Source: an uncultured Collinsella sp.
GTDB taxonomy: Bacteria; Actinomycetota; Coriobacteriia; Coriobacteriales; Coriobacteriaceae
Length of the DNA stretch: 15,508 nt
Reading direction: 5' to 3'
Assembly (NCBI GenBank): GCA_902470815.1
Contig: CABRHS010000024.1
Location: 1-15,508, forward strand
Position numbers and translations under genes: made by a program. A model generated the notes under the pieces. It was given only the letters and a program-made list of their open reading frames with translations, was not told the DNA's origin and ran no database searches. This document shows positions 1-6,002 of this stretch, in pieces. The first letter of the stretch is position 1, and each line of letters begins with the position of its first letter.

Positions 1-17
1 ATACGGACCTCCGTCCC

Positions 18-34
18 GACGCCCCAAAGGCGTC
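18..34. other. Short hairpin at the left edge of the window
   Basis: A perfect 6-bp stem, GACGCC with GGCGTC, encloses a 5-nt loop (CCAAA) and is followed on + by CAACTTTAT. It could be the tail of a weak terminator for a + strand gene lying outside the window, or chance in GC-rich DNA. Apart from this hairpin and the terminator of the IIA gene, I see nothing in positions 1-179. Confidence 0.2.
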
Positions 35-106
35 CAACTTTATGTCCGCAGTCCCGGCAGACAAAGCGACAACACGAACTGCCAAGCCGAAGCCAAAGAG
101 CGAACG

Positions 107-143
107 AAAAAGGCGCCGGGCGGCGTTTCCACCACCCGGCGCC
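107..143 (-). terminator. Intrinsic terminator after the PTS IIA gene
   Basis: Read on the minus strand, a perfect 9-bp stem (GGCGCCGGG, 143-135, with CCCGGCGCC, 120-112) has a 14-nt loop and runs directly into five T residues (111-107). It lies 37 nt past the IIA stop codon. It therefore closes the beta-glucoside gene cluster and is the clearest simple Rho-independent terminator in the window. Confidence 0.85.
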
Positions 144-179
144 GAACGCCCCGCGGGGACGCGCTTCATCTGCTGCAAG

Positions 180-716
180 CTACTTGCGGGTCACCTTGAC
201 CACAGGCGAGCCCGCGGCAACGACGACCTCGGACTCGACCGCCATCTCGACGGCCTCGAACTCCGCGCTGTTGGAGACGGCGACCACGACGCAGTCCTTG
301 TATCCGGCCTCGGCGATGACGGAGCGGTCCATCTTGAGCACCGGCTGGCCGGCGACCACGGCATCGCCCTGGCCGACGTAGGCGGTAAAGCCCTTGCCCT
401 GCAGGTTGACGGTGTCGACGCCCACGTGCACGAGCACCTCCACGCCGGAATCGGACATGATGCCCACGGCGTGGCCCATGGTGACGGTGACCTTGCCGCT
501 AACCGGGGCGTACACGACGTCGTCCTCCGGCCACACGGCGCAGCCCTTGCCCAGAATCTCACCGGAGAAGACCGGATCGGGCACGTCGGACATGGCGATG
601 ACCTTGCCGGAAACCGGGGCGCACAAAACGTCGGCGCCCGCCTGGGCATCGATCTTGGCGGGGGCGACCGGGGCCGCCGGGGCCTCCTTCTTCTTGAACA
701 TGTCAAACAGACCCAT
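180..716 (-). CDS. crr: PTS glucose-type IIA component (single domain)
   Basis: This is the cytoplasmic phosphocarrier that accepts phosphate from HPr and passes it to a IIB domain. The 178-aa product is a complete EIIA-Glc domain. It has a charged, proline/alanine-rich N-terminus (about residues 1-27), then the beta-rich core with APVSGKV repeated at 33-39 and 70-76. The two active-site histidines are H82 (MGHAVGI) and H97 (VHVGVDTV); H97 is the expected phosphorylation site. I start at 716 because AGGAGAG sits just upstream; a start 13 codons earlier would place that site inside the gene. It is the last gene of the licT-IIBC-GH1 cluster, 184 nt after GH1. The neighbouring IIBC lacks a IIA domain, so this protein is its likely partner. 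It may also serve other glucose-family transporters, and a Crr-like regulatory role is possible. The family call is firm; the symbol is by analogy. Confidence 0.93.
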   Translation of the reverse strand: MGLFDMFKKKEAPAAPVAPAKIDAQAGADVLCAPVSGKVIAMSDVPDPVFSGEILGKGCAVWPEDDVVYAPVSGKVTVTMGHAVGIMSDSGVEVLVHVGVDTVNLQGKGFTAYVGQGDAVVAGQPVLKMDRSVIAEAGYKDCVVVAVSNSAEFEAVEMAVESEVVVAAGSPVVKVTRK

Positions 717-770
717 GAGTAACTCTCCTTGCTTGTCCGCGCTACGCCTTATCACTGGCGATATACCATT

Positions 771-784
771 TGGCCGCTAGGCCA
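771..784. promoter_or_regulatory. Small palindrome in the leader of the IIA gene
   Basis: TGGCC and GGCCA flank a 4-nt spacer. The palindrome lies between the putative -10 box (802-807) and the IIA ribosome-binding site. It could be an operator half-site pair or a 5'-UTR hairpin. The arms are only five bases long, so chance is a real alternative. Confidence 0.25.
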
Positions 785-801
785 TTTTTGCATTGCCCTG
801 C

Positions 802-807
802 ATTATA
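802..807 (-). promoter_or_regulatory. Candidate -10 box for the IIA gene
   Basis: The minus strand reads exactly TATAAT in a locally AT-rich patch 86 nt upstream of the IIA start. No good -35 hexamer lies 16-18 bp upstream. If real, IIA has its own promoter in addition to read-through from the GH1 gene, which would suit a shared phosphocarrier. Confidence 0.35.
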
Positions 808-900
808 TAGTGTAAACATGCGTTTTGATGCCCGAGCAGCGGAAAAGGCAGACGAATCGCATCGCCCCCCACCCGCGTCGGCCGCCATGCAACGCGCATG

Positions 901-2355
901 CTAGTCCAGGTCCTCGCCGTTGCTGGCGATGACCTTCTTGTACCAATGGAACGAGTCCTTGCGGCTTCGCTCGAGTGTGCCGTTGCCGTCGTTGTCCTTG
1001 TCGACGTAAATGAAGCCGTAGCGCTTCTTCATCTCGCCGGTCGAGGCGGACACGAGGTCAATGCAGCCCCACATGGTGTAACCCATGAGATCGACGCCGT
1101 CCGCGATGGCCTCGTCCATCTGCTCGATGTGACGGCGCAGGTAGTCGATGCGATAGGGATCGTGGATGGAGCCGTCCGCCTCCACCTCGTCCACCGCGCC
1201 CAGGCCGTTTTCCACGATCATGAGTGGGATCTGATAGCGGTCGTAGACCTCCTCCATGTAGTACTTGAGGCCCTCGGGGTCGATCGCCCAGCCCCAGTCG
1301 CTCTTCTCGAGGTACGGGTTGCCGGCGCCGCCGAAGATATTGCCGCCCTCGCTCGCCTTGGGGTCGGCGGAGGCGGTGGCGCTCATGTAATAGCTGAAGG
1401 AGTAGAAGTCCACGGTGCCCGCCTTGAGCGTGGCGGCGTCCTCATCGCTCACCTCGATCTTCACGCCCTCGCGCTTCCACAGGGACGGCGCCCACGAGGG
1501 ATACGCGCCGCGCACCTGGACGTCGCCGCAGTAAAAGTTGTGCTCGCGCTGCTCACGCTGCGCCTTCAGCACATCGGCGGGGTTGCAGGTGCGCGGATAG
1601 GTGGCGTTGCCGGCGATCATGCAGCCCACCTTGTTCTCAGGGTCGATCTCATGCGCCATGACCACGCACTTCGCGCTCGCCAGGAACTGGTTGTGCAGGG
1701 CGTCGAATCGCGCCTGAGAGTCGTCCCAGTCGCACGCGCCGAAGGTCATGGGCACGTCCTCGAGCCCCTCCGGCACCATGCCGCCGCCCATCACGCCGCC
1801 GAATCCGCCCATGAGCAGGCAGTTGATCTCGTTGAAGGTGAGCCAGTACTTCACCAGGCCGCGGTACTCCGTCATGACGGTGCGGGCGTAGTTGAGGTAG
1901 AAGCCGATGAGCTTCGGGTTCTTCCACCCGCCATAGTTCTTGGACAGGCCATAGGGCAGCTCGTAGTGCGACAGGGTCACCATGGGCTCGATGCCCTGGT
2001 CGCGGCAGGCCTCGAACACGCGGCGGTAGAACTCCACGCCCGCCTGATTGGGCTCCGCCTCATCGCCCATGGGGAAGATGCGGCTCCAGTTGATGGACAT
2101 GCGGTAGCACTTGAAGCCCATCTCGCCGAAGAGCTTGATGTCATCGAGGTAGTGATGGTACATGTCCACCGCCTCGTGGCTGGGGTAATGACGCCCGGGC
2201 AGGATGCCGTCGGTGATATGGCGCGGCTCGCTCACCGTGCCGCCGGTCATGATGTCCGGCACGCCGAGGCCCTTGCCGTCCTCGTTGTAACCGCCCTCGC
2301 ACTGGTTGGCGGCGGTAGCGCCACCCCAGAGGAAGCCTTTCGGGAAGTTCGCCAT
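901..2355 (-). CDS. bglA: 6-phospho-beta-glucosidase, family GH1 (copy 1)
   Basis: This cytoplasmic enzyme hydrolyses PTS-imported beta-glucoside 6-phosphates to glucose 6-phosphate and the aglycone or sugar. The 484-aa product spans the full GH1 (beta/alpha)8 barrel. The N-terminal FLWGGATAANQCEG is at 8-21. The acid/base Glu is E176 in TFNEIN, and the nucleophile is E382 in VENGLG. The C-terminal loop SASTGEMKKRY (436-446) supplies Ser, Lys and Tyr, the phosphate-binding set of 6-phospho glycosidases, which separates it from ordinary beta-glucosidases. The start at 2355 follows AAAGGAGA; an in-frame ATG six codons earlier would put that site inside the gene. It is the third gene of the licT-IIBC-GH1-IIA cluster, 111 nt after IIBC. 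Whether it prefers phospho-glucosides or phospho-galactosides cannot be read directly. Confidence 0.93.
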   Translation of the reverse strand: MANFPKGFLWGGATAANQCEGGYNEDGKGLGVPDIMTGGTVSEPRHITDGILPGRHYPSHEAVDMYHHYLDDIKLFGEMGFKCYRMSINWSRIFPMGDEAEPNQAGVEFYRRVFEACRDQGIEPMVTLSHYELPYGLSKNYGGWKNPKLIGFYLNYARTVMTEYRGLVKYWLTFNEINCLLMGGFGGVMGGGMVPEGLEDVPMTFGACDWDDSQARFDALHNQFLASAKCVVMAHEIDPENKVGCMIAGNATYPRTCNPADVLKAQREQREHNFYCGDVQVRGAYPSWAPSLWKREGVKIEVSDEDAATLKAGTVDFYSFSYYMSATASADPKASEGGNIFGGAGNPYLEKSDWGWAIDPEGLKYYMEEVYDRYQIPLMIVENGLGAVDEVEADGSIHDPYRIDYLRRHIEQMDEAIADGVDLMGYTMWGCIDLVSASTGEMKKRYGFIYVDKDNDGNGTLERSRKDSFHWYKKVIASNGEDLD

Positions 2356-2374
2356 GATGATCTCCTTTCGCATG

Positions 2375-2412
2375 GGCCCGGCGCGCCCGGGATGAACCGA
2401 ACGCGCCGGGCC
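2375..2412 (-). promoter_or_regulatory. Strong GC hairpin between IIBC and GH1 copy 1
   Basis: A perfect 11-bp G/C-only stem (GGCCCGGCGCG with CGCGCCGGGCC) encloses a 16-nt loop and ends a few bases before the GH1 ribosome-binding site. No T-run follows on the minus strand, so it is not a standard terminator. More likely it stabilises or marks a processing point in the polycistronic mRNA, or tunes GH1 translation relative to the transporter. Confidence 0.6.
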
Positions 2413-2466
2413 GTTACTCGCTATTCGCTATACGGTACGCGCGGACGCACAGCCGAGCGCGGACGC

Positions 2467-3906
2467 CTACTTGGCGGCCTCCGGCTTATAGGTCGCGTAC
2501 TCGAGGACGAAGCCCACGACGGCGCCGACGAGGGAGGCGACGATCGCCCAGACCATATGCATGATGCCCACGGTGCTCGCAGGGTCGGTCGGGAGGAAGG
2601 ACAGCCAGTTGAAGACGCCCAGACCACCGGAGATATACACCATGGCGCCCGTGAGGCCGATGATGAGACCGCCCACGGCGGAGCCGATGCTCGCGACCAC
2701 GAAGGCCTTCTTGTCGGGAAGGGCGACGCCGTAGATGGCGGGCTCGGTCACGCCGAAGAAGAAGGAGGAGATGATGGCGGGCAGGCAGATACCGCGGAAG
2801 TTCTCATCCTTGTTCTTGAGGTACATGGCGAAAAGGACGGCACCCAGGGAGAAGGAGTGGGCGATGACGGCGCCGAGGATGTAGTCGTAGCCGAGGGTGG
2901 TGAGGTTGACGAGCGCGATGGGCACGAGGCTCCAGTGGAAACCGAAGATCACGAGGCACATCCAGAACGCGCCGACGATGGTGCAGCCGAGCACGGAGCC
3001 GATGACGGGCAGACCGAACAGGGCGGAGAAGAGCAGGGACAGGAGGTTGGTGATCAGCGTGGCGATGGGGCCGATGACGAGGTAGCCGAGCACGATCGAG
3101 GCGGTCATGGTGACGAGGGGCGTGAAGAACATCTTGACGGACGCGGGCATCCACTTCTTGCACCAGTGCTCCACAGTGGAACCGAACCAGATCATGAGGA
3201 TGACCGGGATGACGGAACTCGTGTACCCGGAGGCGGGCATGATGATGGGGATGCCCAGGAACGTGGCGTACCAGGAGAAGGTGCCGGCGAAGCCCAGATC
3301 GATGCTGCCCACGACCTCGCCGCCGGTGAGGGCGACCATCGTGGGATACACGAGCGAGAGGCCGATCGCCATACCCGTGAACTCGTTCATCCTGAACTTC
3401 TTGGAGGCTGTGTAAGCCAGGATGACCGGCAGGAAGTAGAACATGCCATCGGCGATGGTGTACAGGATGGTGTAGGCGCCGTCATTGGCAAATGCCGGCC
3501 AGAACTGCGTGATGGCGGCGAGGAGGCCCTTCATGATACCGGCGGCGGCGAAGGTGCCCAGCATGGGGGCGAAGATGCCCGAGATGAGGTCGATGGCCTT
3601 GGCGGCTATGCCCTTGGGGGCGTCGTCCTCGGCGTCGATCTCCCCGCCCGCGACAAGACCGCCCACAGCGACGACGGCATCGTATACGTCTTCGACCTTA
3701 TTGCCCACCACGACCTGGTACTGGCCGTTGGCCTGCATGACCTTGATCACGCCCTCGAGCTTCTCGATGGCCTCGGTGTCGGCCTTGCCCTCGTCCTTGA
3801 GCTTGAAGCGCACGCGGGTGATGCAATGCGCGACGCTGTTGACGTTCTCCTTGCCGCCCACATTCTCAAGAATGGCGCGCGCGAGGTCGTCGTATTTTCC
3901 TGCCAT
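2467..3906 (-). CDS. bglP: PTS beta-glucoside-type transporter, IIBC
   Basis: This membrane permease imports and 6-phosphorylates a beta-glucoside. In the 479-aa product the N-terminal IIB domain (about 1-80) carries the phosphorylated cysteine C28 in AHCITRVRF. A hydrophobic IIC domain with about ten membrane segments runs from about 105 to 470. It contains the family motif GVTEPAIYGV (385-394), whose Glu is part of the sugar site. The protein ends at EYATYKPEAAK. B. subtilis BglP and E. coli BglF continue into a IIA domain, which is absent here and appears to be supplied by the separate gene at 180-716. AGAAAGGA precedes the ATG. The gene follows licT after 97 nt and precedes a GH1 phospho-beta-glucosidase, which is the classic bgl arrangement. 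A sucrose or trehalose IIBC is less likely given the GH1 partner. Confidence 0.92.
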   Translation of the reverse strand: MAGKYDDLARAILENVGGKENVNSVAHCITRVRFKLKDEGKADTEAIEKLEGVIKVMQANGQYQVVVGNKVEDVYDAVVAVGGLVAGGEIDAEDDAPKGIAAKAIDLISGIFAPMLGTFAAAGIMKGLLAAITQFWPAFANDGAYTILYTIADGMFYFLPVILAYTASKKFRMNEFTGMAIGLSLVYPTMVALTGGEVVGSIDLGFAGTFSWYATFLGIPIIMPASGYTSSVIPVILMIWFGSTVEHWCKKWMPASVKMFFTPLVTMTASIVLGYLVIGPIATLITNLLSLLFSALFGLPVIGSVLGCTIVGAFWMCLVIFGFHWSLVPIALVNLTTLGYDYILGAVIAHSFSLGAVLFAMYLKNKDENFRGICLPAIISSFFFGVTEPAIYGVALPDKKAFVVASIGSAVGGLIIGLTGAMVYISGGLGVFNWLSFLPTDPASTVGIMHMVWAIVASLVGAVVGFVLEYATYKPEAAK

Positions 3907-4003
3907 GTCTCAGTCCTTTCTCTCCAAAGAATCTGATCAAACCTATTTGTCCATCGCCTGGCCGGGCCCTGGCATGTGCGATATGACGACTGAATGTGCG
4001 TGA

Positions 4004-4837
4004 TCAACCCTGTCGCAGGCGGTTGACGTGCATCATGAGGTAGAGCATCTCCTCGTCGGAGCAGCTCCAGTTGTAATCGCGTTTGAGGTATTCGTTCACG
4101 CCCGCGGCGCAACGGTAGGCGTCGGGGAAATCGCGGGCGGCCTGACGGAAGAGACCGGAGTTCTCGGTCTCCTTGCAGCCGCCGCGCATGAGGCGGCGGA
4201 TGAGGAAGCGCAGGTGCGCCACGAAGCGGACATACGCGTAGGAGGTGCGATCGAGCTTCTGGCGAAGTTGGCCCTCGATGATCTGCGTGGCGCGCTCCAA
4301 GATGACGGTGCTCTTCATGACGAGGTCCATGTCCTGGGCGCTGCCCATGCCGTCGACCTCGGCATTCACGAGATGGAGGGCGATGGAGGTGACCTCGCTC
4401 TCGGGAAGCTCCACGCCCAGCCGGTCGAGGACGATCTCGACACCGCGATGGCCGAGCTCAGTCTCGCGCGGATACACGAAGGCGACCTCGTGGGACAGGG
4501 GATTTTCGATTGAGACGCCGTCTCCCGCGCGCTCGACCGCATATTGGAGATGGTCCGCGAGGCTTATGACGAGATTGCCGGCGAGCTTGCAGTCGAGAGC
4601 CTTGTCCGCCAACGCGACGATGTCGGATGCAACGAGAAGGACCTCGTCCGAGATGCCCTCGAACCCGTCGATTGATTTCTCGTCCACATCGCGGAAGACG
4701 CGCTGGATAACGGTCTCGTCCTCAAGCTCATAGGGCATCTCGTGGAAACCCACGCCCTTGCCGAACACAACGACCTCTTCGCCCGCGTCGGTGGACGCGA
4801 GGGCGACGTTGTTGTTGATCTTCTTGAGGATAAGCAT
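4004..4837 (-). CDS. licT: BglG/LicT-family transcription antiterminator
   Basis: This RNA-binding protein stabilises an antiterminator hairpin in the nascent mRNA and is controlled by PTS phosphorylation. The 277-aa product begins with the CAT RNA-binding domain (about 1-55, MLILKKINNNVALA, FGKGVGF). PRD1 follows at about 65-170 and PRD2 at about 172-277. All four regulatory histidines appear to be kept: H96 (LADHL) and H155 (ALHLVNA) in PRD1, H208 (FVAHLRF) and H270 (MMHVNRL) in PRD2. By family knowledge, PRD1 is phosphorylated by the cognate permease (inactive) and PRD2 by HPr (active). I start at 4837, after GGGGAG, because the 31 codons upstream are not protein-like and overlap the leader RNA. 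It heads the operon and has its own candidate target hairpin upstream. Confidence 0.94.
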   Translation of the reverse strand: MLILKKINNNVALASTDAGEEVVVFGKGVGFHEMPYELEDETVIQRVFRDVDEKSIDGFEGISDEVLLVASDIVALADKALDCKLAGNLVISLADHLQYAVERAGDGVSIENPLSHEVAFVYPRETELGHRGVEIVLDRLGVELPESEVTSIALHLVNAEVDGMGSAQDMDLVMKSTVILERATQIIEGQLRQKLDRTSYAYVRFVAHLRFLIRRLMRGGCKETENSGLFRQAARDFPDAYRCAAGVNEYLKRDYNWSCSDEEMLYLMMHVNRLRQG

Positions 4838-4838
4838 G

Positions 4839-4925
4839 AAAAAACTCCCCGGACCATCTCTGCGCACGAACGGCGGCCGCAAGGCCCCCGGACTCTCTGT
4901 GCGCAAGTGATGCCTCCCGGAGAGT
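4839..4925 (-). terminator. Leader terminator of the licT operon, overlapping the licT RBS
   Basis: On the minus strand, ACTCTCCGG (4925-4917) can pair along its full length with CCGGGGAGT (4852-4844), with one G-U pair. A run of six T residues (4844-4839) follows immediately. The interior folds further: TGCGCAC (4905-4899) pairs with GTGCGCA (4867-4861), around GGCC/GGCC arms. The 3' arm contains GGGGAG, the licT Shine-Dalgarno. Closing the stem would therefore both end transcription and hide the ribosome site. The long interior is atypical for a terminator. Confidence 0.6.
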
Positions 4926-4936
4926 AACAACCTTGC
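4903..4936 (-). promoter_or_regulatory. RAT-like antiterminator hairpin (LicT target)
   Basis: The minus strand contains GGTTGTTACT, matching the 5' half of ribonucleic antiterminators bound by LicT/SacY/BglG, and AGGCA from the 3' half. The outer stem GCAAG (4936-4932) pairs perfectly with CTTGC (4907-4903), and an inner CTC/GAG stem caps it. The usual trailing AAAACC is replaced by ATCACTT, but pairing is retained. The apical part is the same nine bases that form the 5' arm of the terminator, so the two structures exclude each other. Confidence 0.72.
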
Positions 4937-5050
4937 TGCTGTTCTCAGATTCTACGGAAATCTTTACGTTCTACTTTATCAGATAGCCATGAACGGTAGG
5001 AATTCAGCGGTAAACGGTATATGGATCCCCCTCGACCTTTCGCTGCCGTA

Positions 5051-5064
5051 TGCAAACGATCCGG
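5051..5064 (+). promoter_or_regulatory. Partial cre-like site upstream of licT
   Basis: TGCAAACGAT matches the left part of the catabolite-responsive element consensus TGNAANCG, but the right half (CCGG) does not fit. The same ten bases occur in a better site at 5812. This is weak evidence on its own. Confidence 0.2.
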
Positions 5065-5114
5065 CGGGACGGGCCTCGCCATCGCATGCTCACGGTCCCG
5101 CAGGATATACCTCG

Positions 5115-5163
5115 CCGCCGGCATGACCTCGACAGGATGGGGCCCACCGCCGGCATGACCTCG
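5115..5163. repeat. 17-bp direct repeat with 32-bp period
   Basis: CCGCCGGCATGACCTCG occurs at 5115-5131 and again, identical, at 5147-5163, between licT and the histidine phosphatase gene. Neither copy lies in a credible gene. The inner CCGGC/GCCGG bases could form small hairpins in the phosphatase 3' UTR. It may be a local duplication. Confidence 0.8.
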
Positions 5164-5206
5164 GCCGGCGCCCCCTTGGGCTCACCGCGCAATCCGCAGC
5201 CCCCGC

Positions 5207-5779
5207 TCACGCGTTGGGGTTGATCGCGTCGAGAAGCTCGAAACCAGAATCGCCATCGAACTCGTAGATAAAAATCCCGCAATTCCCTATGCGCCTGCCG
5301 AGCCTCTCCGTCAGCTCGACGCCAAACGCGCGGGGAAACTGCGCGCAGGCGGCACCGTGGCTCACCATGAGGACGCTTTCGTGGCCGGGACGGCGCATCA
5401 GGCCGGTGATGGTGGTGAACAGACGGTCGCGAAACTCGAGTTCACCCTCGCCACCGAACTGCACATAGAAGTCGCCGAACGGAGGAGTGAGGTTCAAGTC
5501 CTCGGTGATGCCCTCGAACTTGCCGAAGTTCCACTCCTTCAGGCCCTTCACGCGCTCGTAGGGCATGCCGGGCGCAACCAGCTCGAGCGTGTCGCATGCG
5601 CGCTCCGACGTGCTCGAGTACGCATGGTCGAACGTGATGCCACGCTCGCGCAGCTCCTCACCCGCGCGCCTCGCCTGCTCGATGCCGAGCTCGGTGAGTG
5701 GCGAATCGCACCACCCCTGCTTACGCTTGAGCACGTTGAACAGCGTCTGACCGTGCCTCATCATGTACAACTTCGACAT
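5207..5779 (-). CDS. Histidine phosphatase family protein (phosphoglycerate-mutase-like)
   Basis: This is a cytoplasmic phosphatase or mutase acting through a phosphohistidine. The 190-aa product has the RHG signature at 8-10 (H9 is the catalytic His), R60 in STSERACDT, E82 in the LKEWNFGKFEG segment and the second catalytic-site His H141 in VSHGAA. Length and motifs fit the single-domain branch (CobC/PhoE/SixA-type); its substrate cannot be named. AAAGGA lies upstream of the ATG. It has long intergenic regions on both sides and looks monocistronic. The upstream region carries a cre-like site and a striking repeat cluster. Nearby phospho-sugar genes make a sugar-phosphate substrate plausible, but that is only context. 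Confidence 0.88.
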   Translation of the reverse strand: MSKLYMMRHGQTLFNVLKRKQGWCDSPLTELGIEQARRAGEELRERGITFDHAYSSTSERACDTLELVAPGMPYERVKGLKEWNFGKFEGITEDLNLTPPFGDFYVQFGGEGELEFRDRLFTTITGLMRRPGHESVLMVSHGAACAQFPRAFGVELTERLGRRIGNCGIFIYEFDGDSGFELLDAINPNA

Positions 5780-5811
5780 ACGTGCTTCCTTTCACACAAT
5801 GATTTGGAGGA

Positions 5812-5825
5812 TGCAAACGATAACT
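5812..5825 (+). promoter_or_regulatory. cre-like operator upstream of the histidine phosphatase gene
   Basis: TGCAAACGATAACT fits the degenerate LacI/CcpA operator TGNAANCGNTNNCW at every fixed position. It lies 33 nt upstream of the start codon. It overlaps a hairpin-capable palindrome (AACTC 5822-5826 with GAGTT 5843-5847, plus CGG/CCG inside). The position suits repression by a LacI-family protein. No such regulator is encoded in the window. Confidence 0.4.
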
Positions 5826-5872
5826 CGTTCGGTACCCGCCATGAGTTCCCCATTTTCGCAGGTAAACCCATG

Positions 5873-5923
5873 TGGCTCAAAATGAGGATATGAACGATTT
5901 CCGCATATCCTCAATCTGAGCCA
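5873..5923. repeat. Large inverted repeat upstream of the histidine phosphatase gene
   Basis: TGGCTCA (5873-5879) pairs with TGAGCCA (5917-5923). Inside that, TGAGGATATG (5883-5892) pairs perfectly with CATATCCTCA (5904-5913). A symmetric 3-nt internal loop separates the two stems and the terminal loop is 11 nt. Seventeen base pairs in 51 nt is well beyond chance. No T-run follows on the minus strand, so it does not look like an ordinary terminator. One arm shares its sequence with the adjacent tandem repeats. Confidence 0.85.
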
Positions 5924-5927
5924 ACGG

Positions 5928-5978
5928 AATCGTTCATATCCTCCAATCGTTCATATCCTCCAATCGTTCATATCCTCC
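5928..5978. repeat. Three perfect tandem 17-bp repeats
   Basis: AATCGTTCATATCCTCC is present three times head to tail (5928-5944, 5945-5961, 5962-5978) without a mismatch. An inverted 16-nt copy lies at 5884-5899 within the neighbouring hairpin. The cluster lies between the end of the HAD gene and the histidine phosphatase gene. There are no spacers, so it is not a CRISPR array. It may be a regulator-binding array or a remnant of a dispersed genomic repeat. Confidence 0.92.
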
Positions 5979-6002
5979 AACGCGGCCGGAATCGAGAGGC
6001 CC

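Larger units (their letters stand above)
4838..5206. other. 369-bp leader and intergenic region upstream of licT
   Basis: The licT-proximal third (about 4838-4936) is the antiterminator/terminator leader. Positions 4937-5070 are locally AT-richer and probably contain the operon promoter. TAGAAT and an extended TGATAAAGT are possible -10 boxes on the minus strand, but neither has a good -35. Positions 5070-5206 are GC-rich, with a 17-bp direct repeat and no convincing gene. No T-tailed terminator for the histidine phosphatase gene was found. Confidence 0.6.

Noticed and set aside
42..722. A 226-codon open frame on + opposite the PTS IIA gene
   Set aside because: It runs through the IIA terminator and is the complement of a well-supported gene.
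771..790. TGGCC/GGCCA followed by TTTTT on +, as a + strand terminator
   Set aside because: The stem is only 5 bp and no + strand gene precedes it; surrounding transcription is on the minus strand.
2375..2412. Hairpin between IIBC and GH1 copy 1 as an intrinsic terminator
   Set aside because: The stem is strong but no T-run follows on the transcribed strand, and the ribosome site of the next gene begins within a few bases.
898..3936. A 1012-codon open frame on + across GH1 copy 1 and the PTS IIBC gene
   Set aside because: It is antisense to two certain genes. Its translation is His/Asp/Gly/Val-rich with no domain, and it runs across their intergenic hairpin. It results from the GC-rich codon pattern.
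5004..5282. A 92-codon open frame on - between licT and the histidine phosphatase gene
   Set aside because: It overlaps the end of the phosphatase gene in another frame, is Arg/Trp/Cys-rich and lacks a ribosome site.
5928..5978. Tandem repeats considered as a CRISPR array
   Set aside because: The units are 17 bp and contiguous, without spacers, and no cas gene is present.
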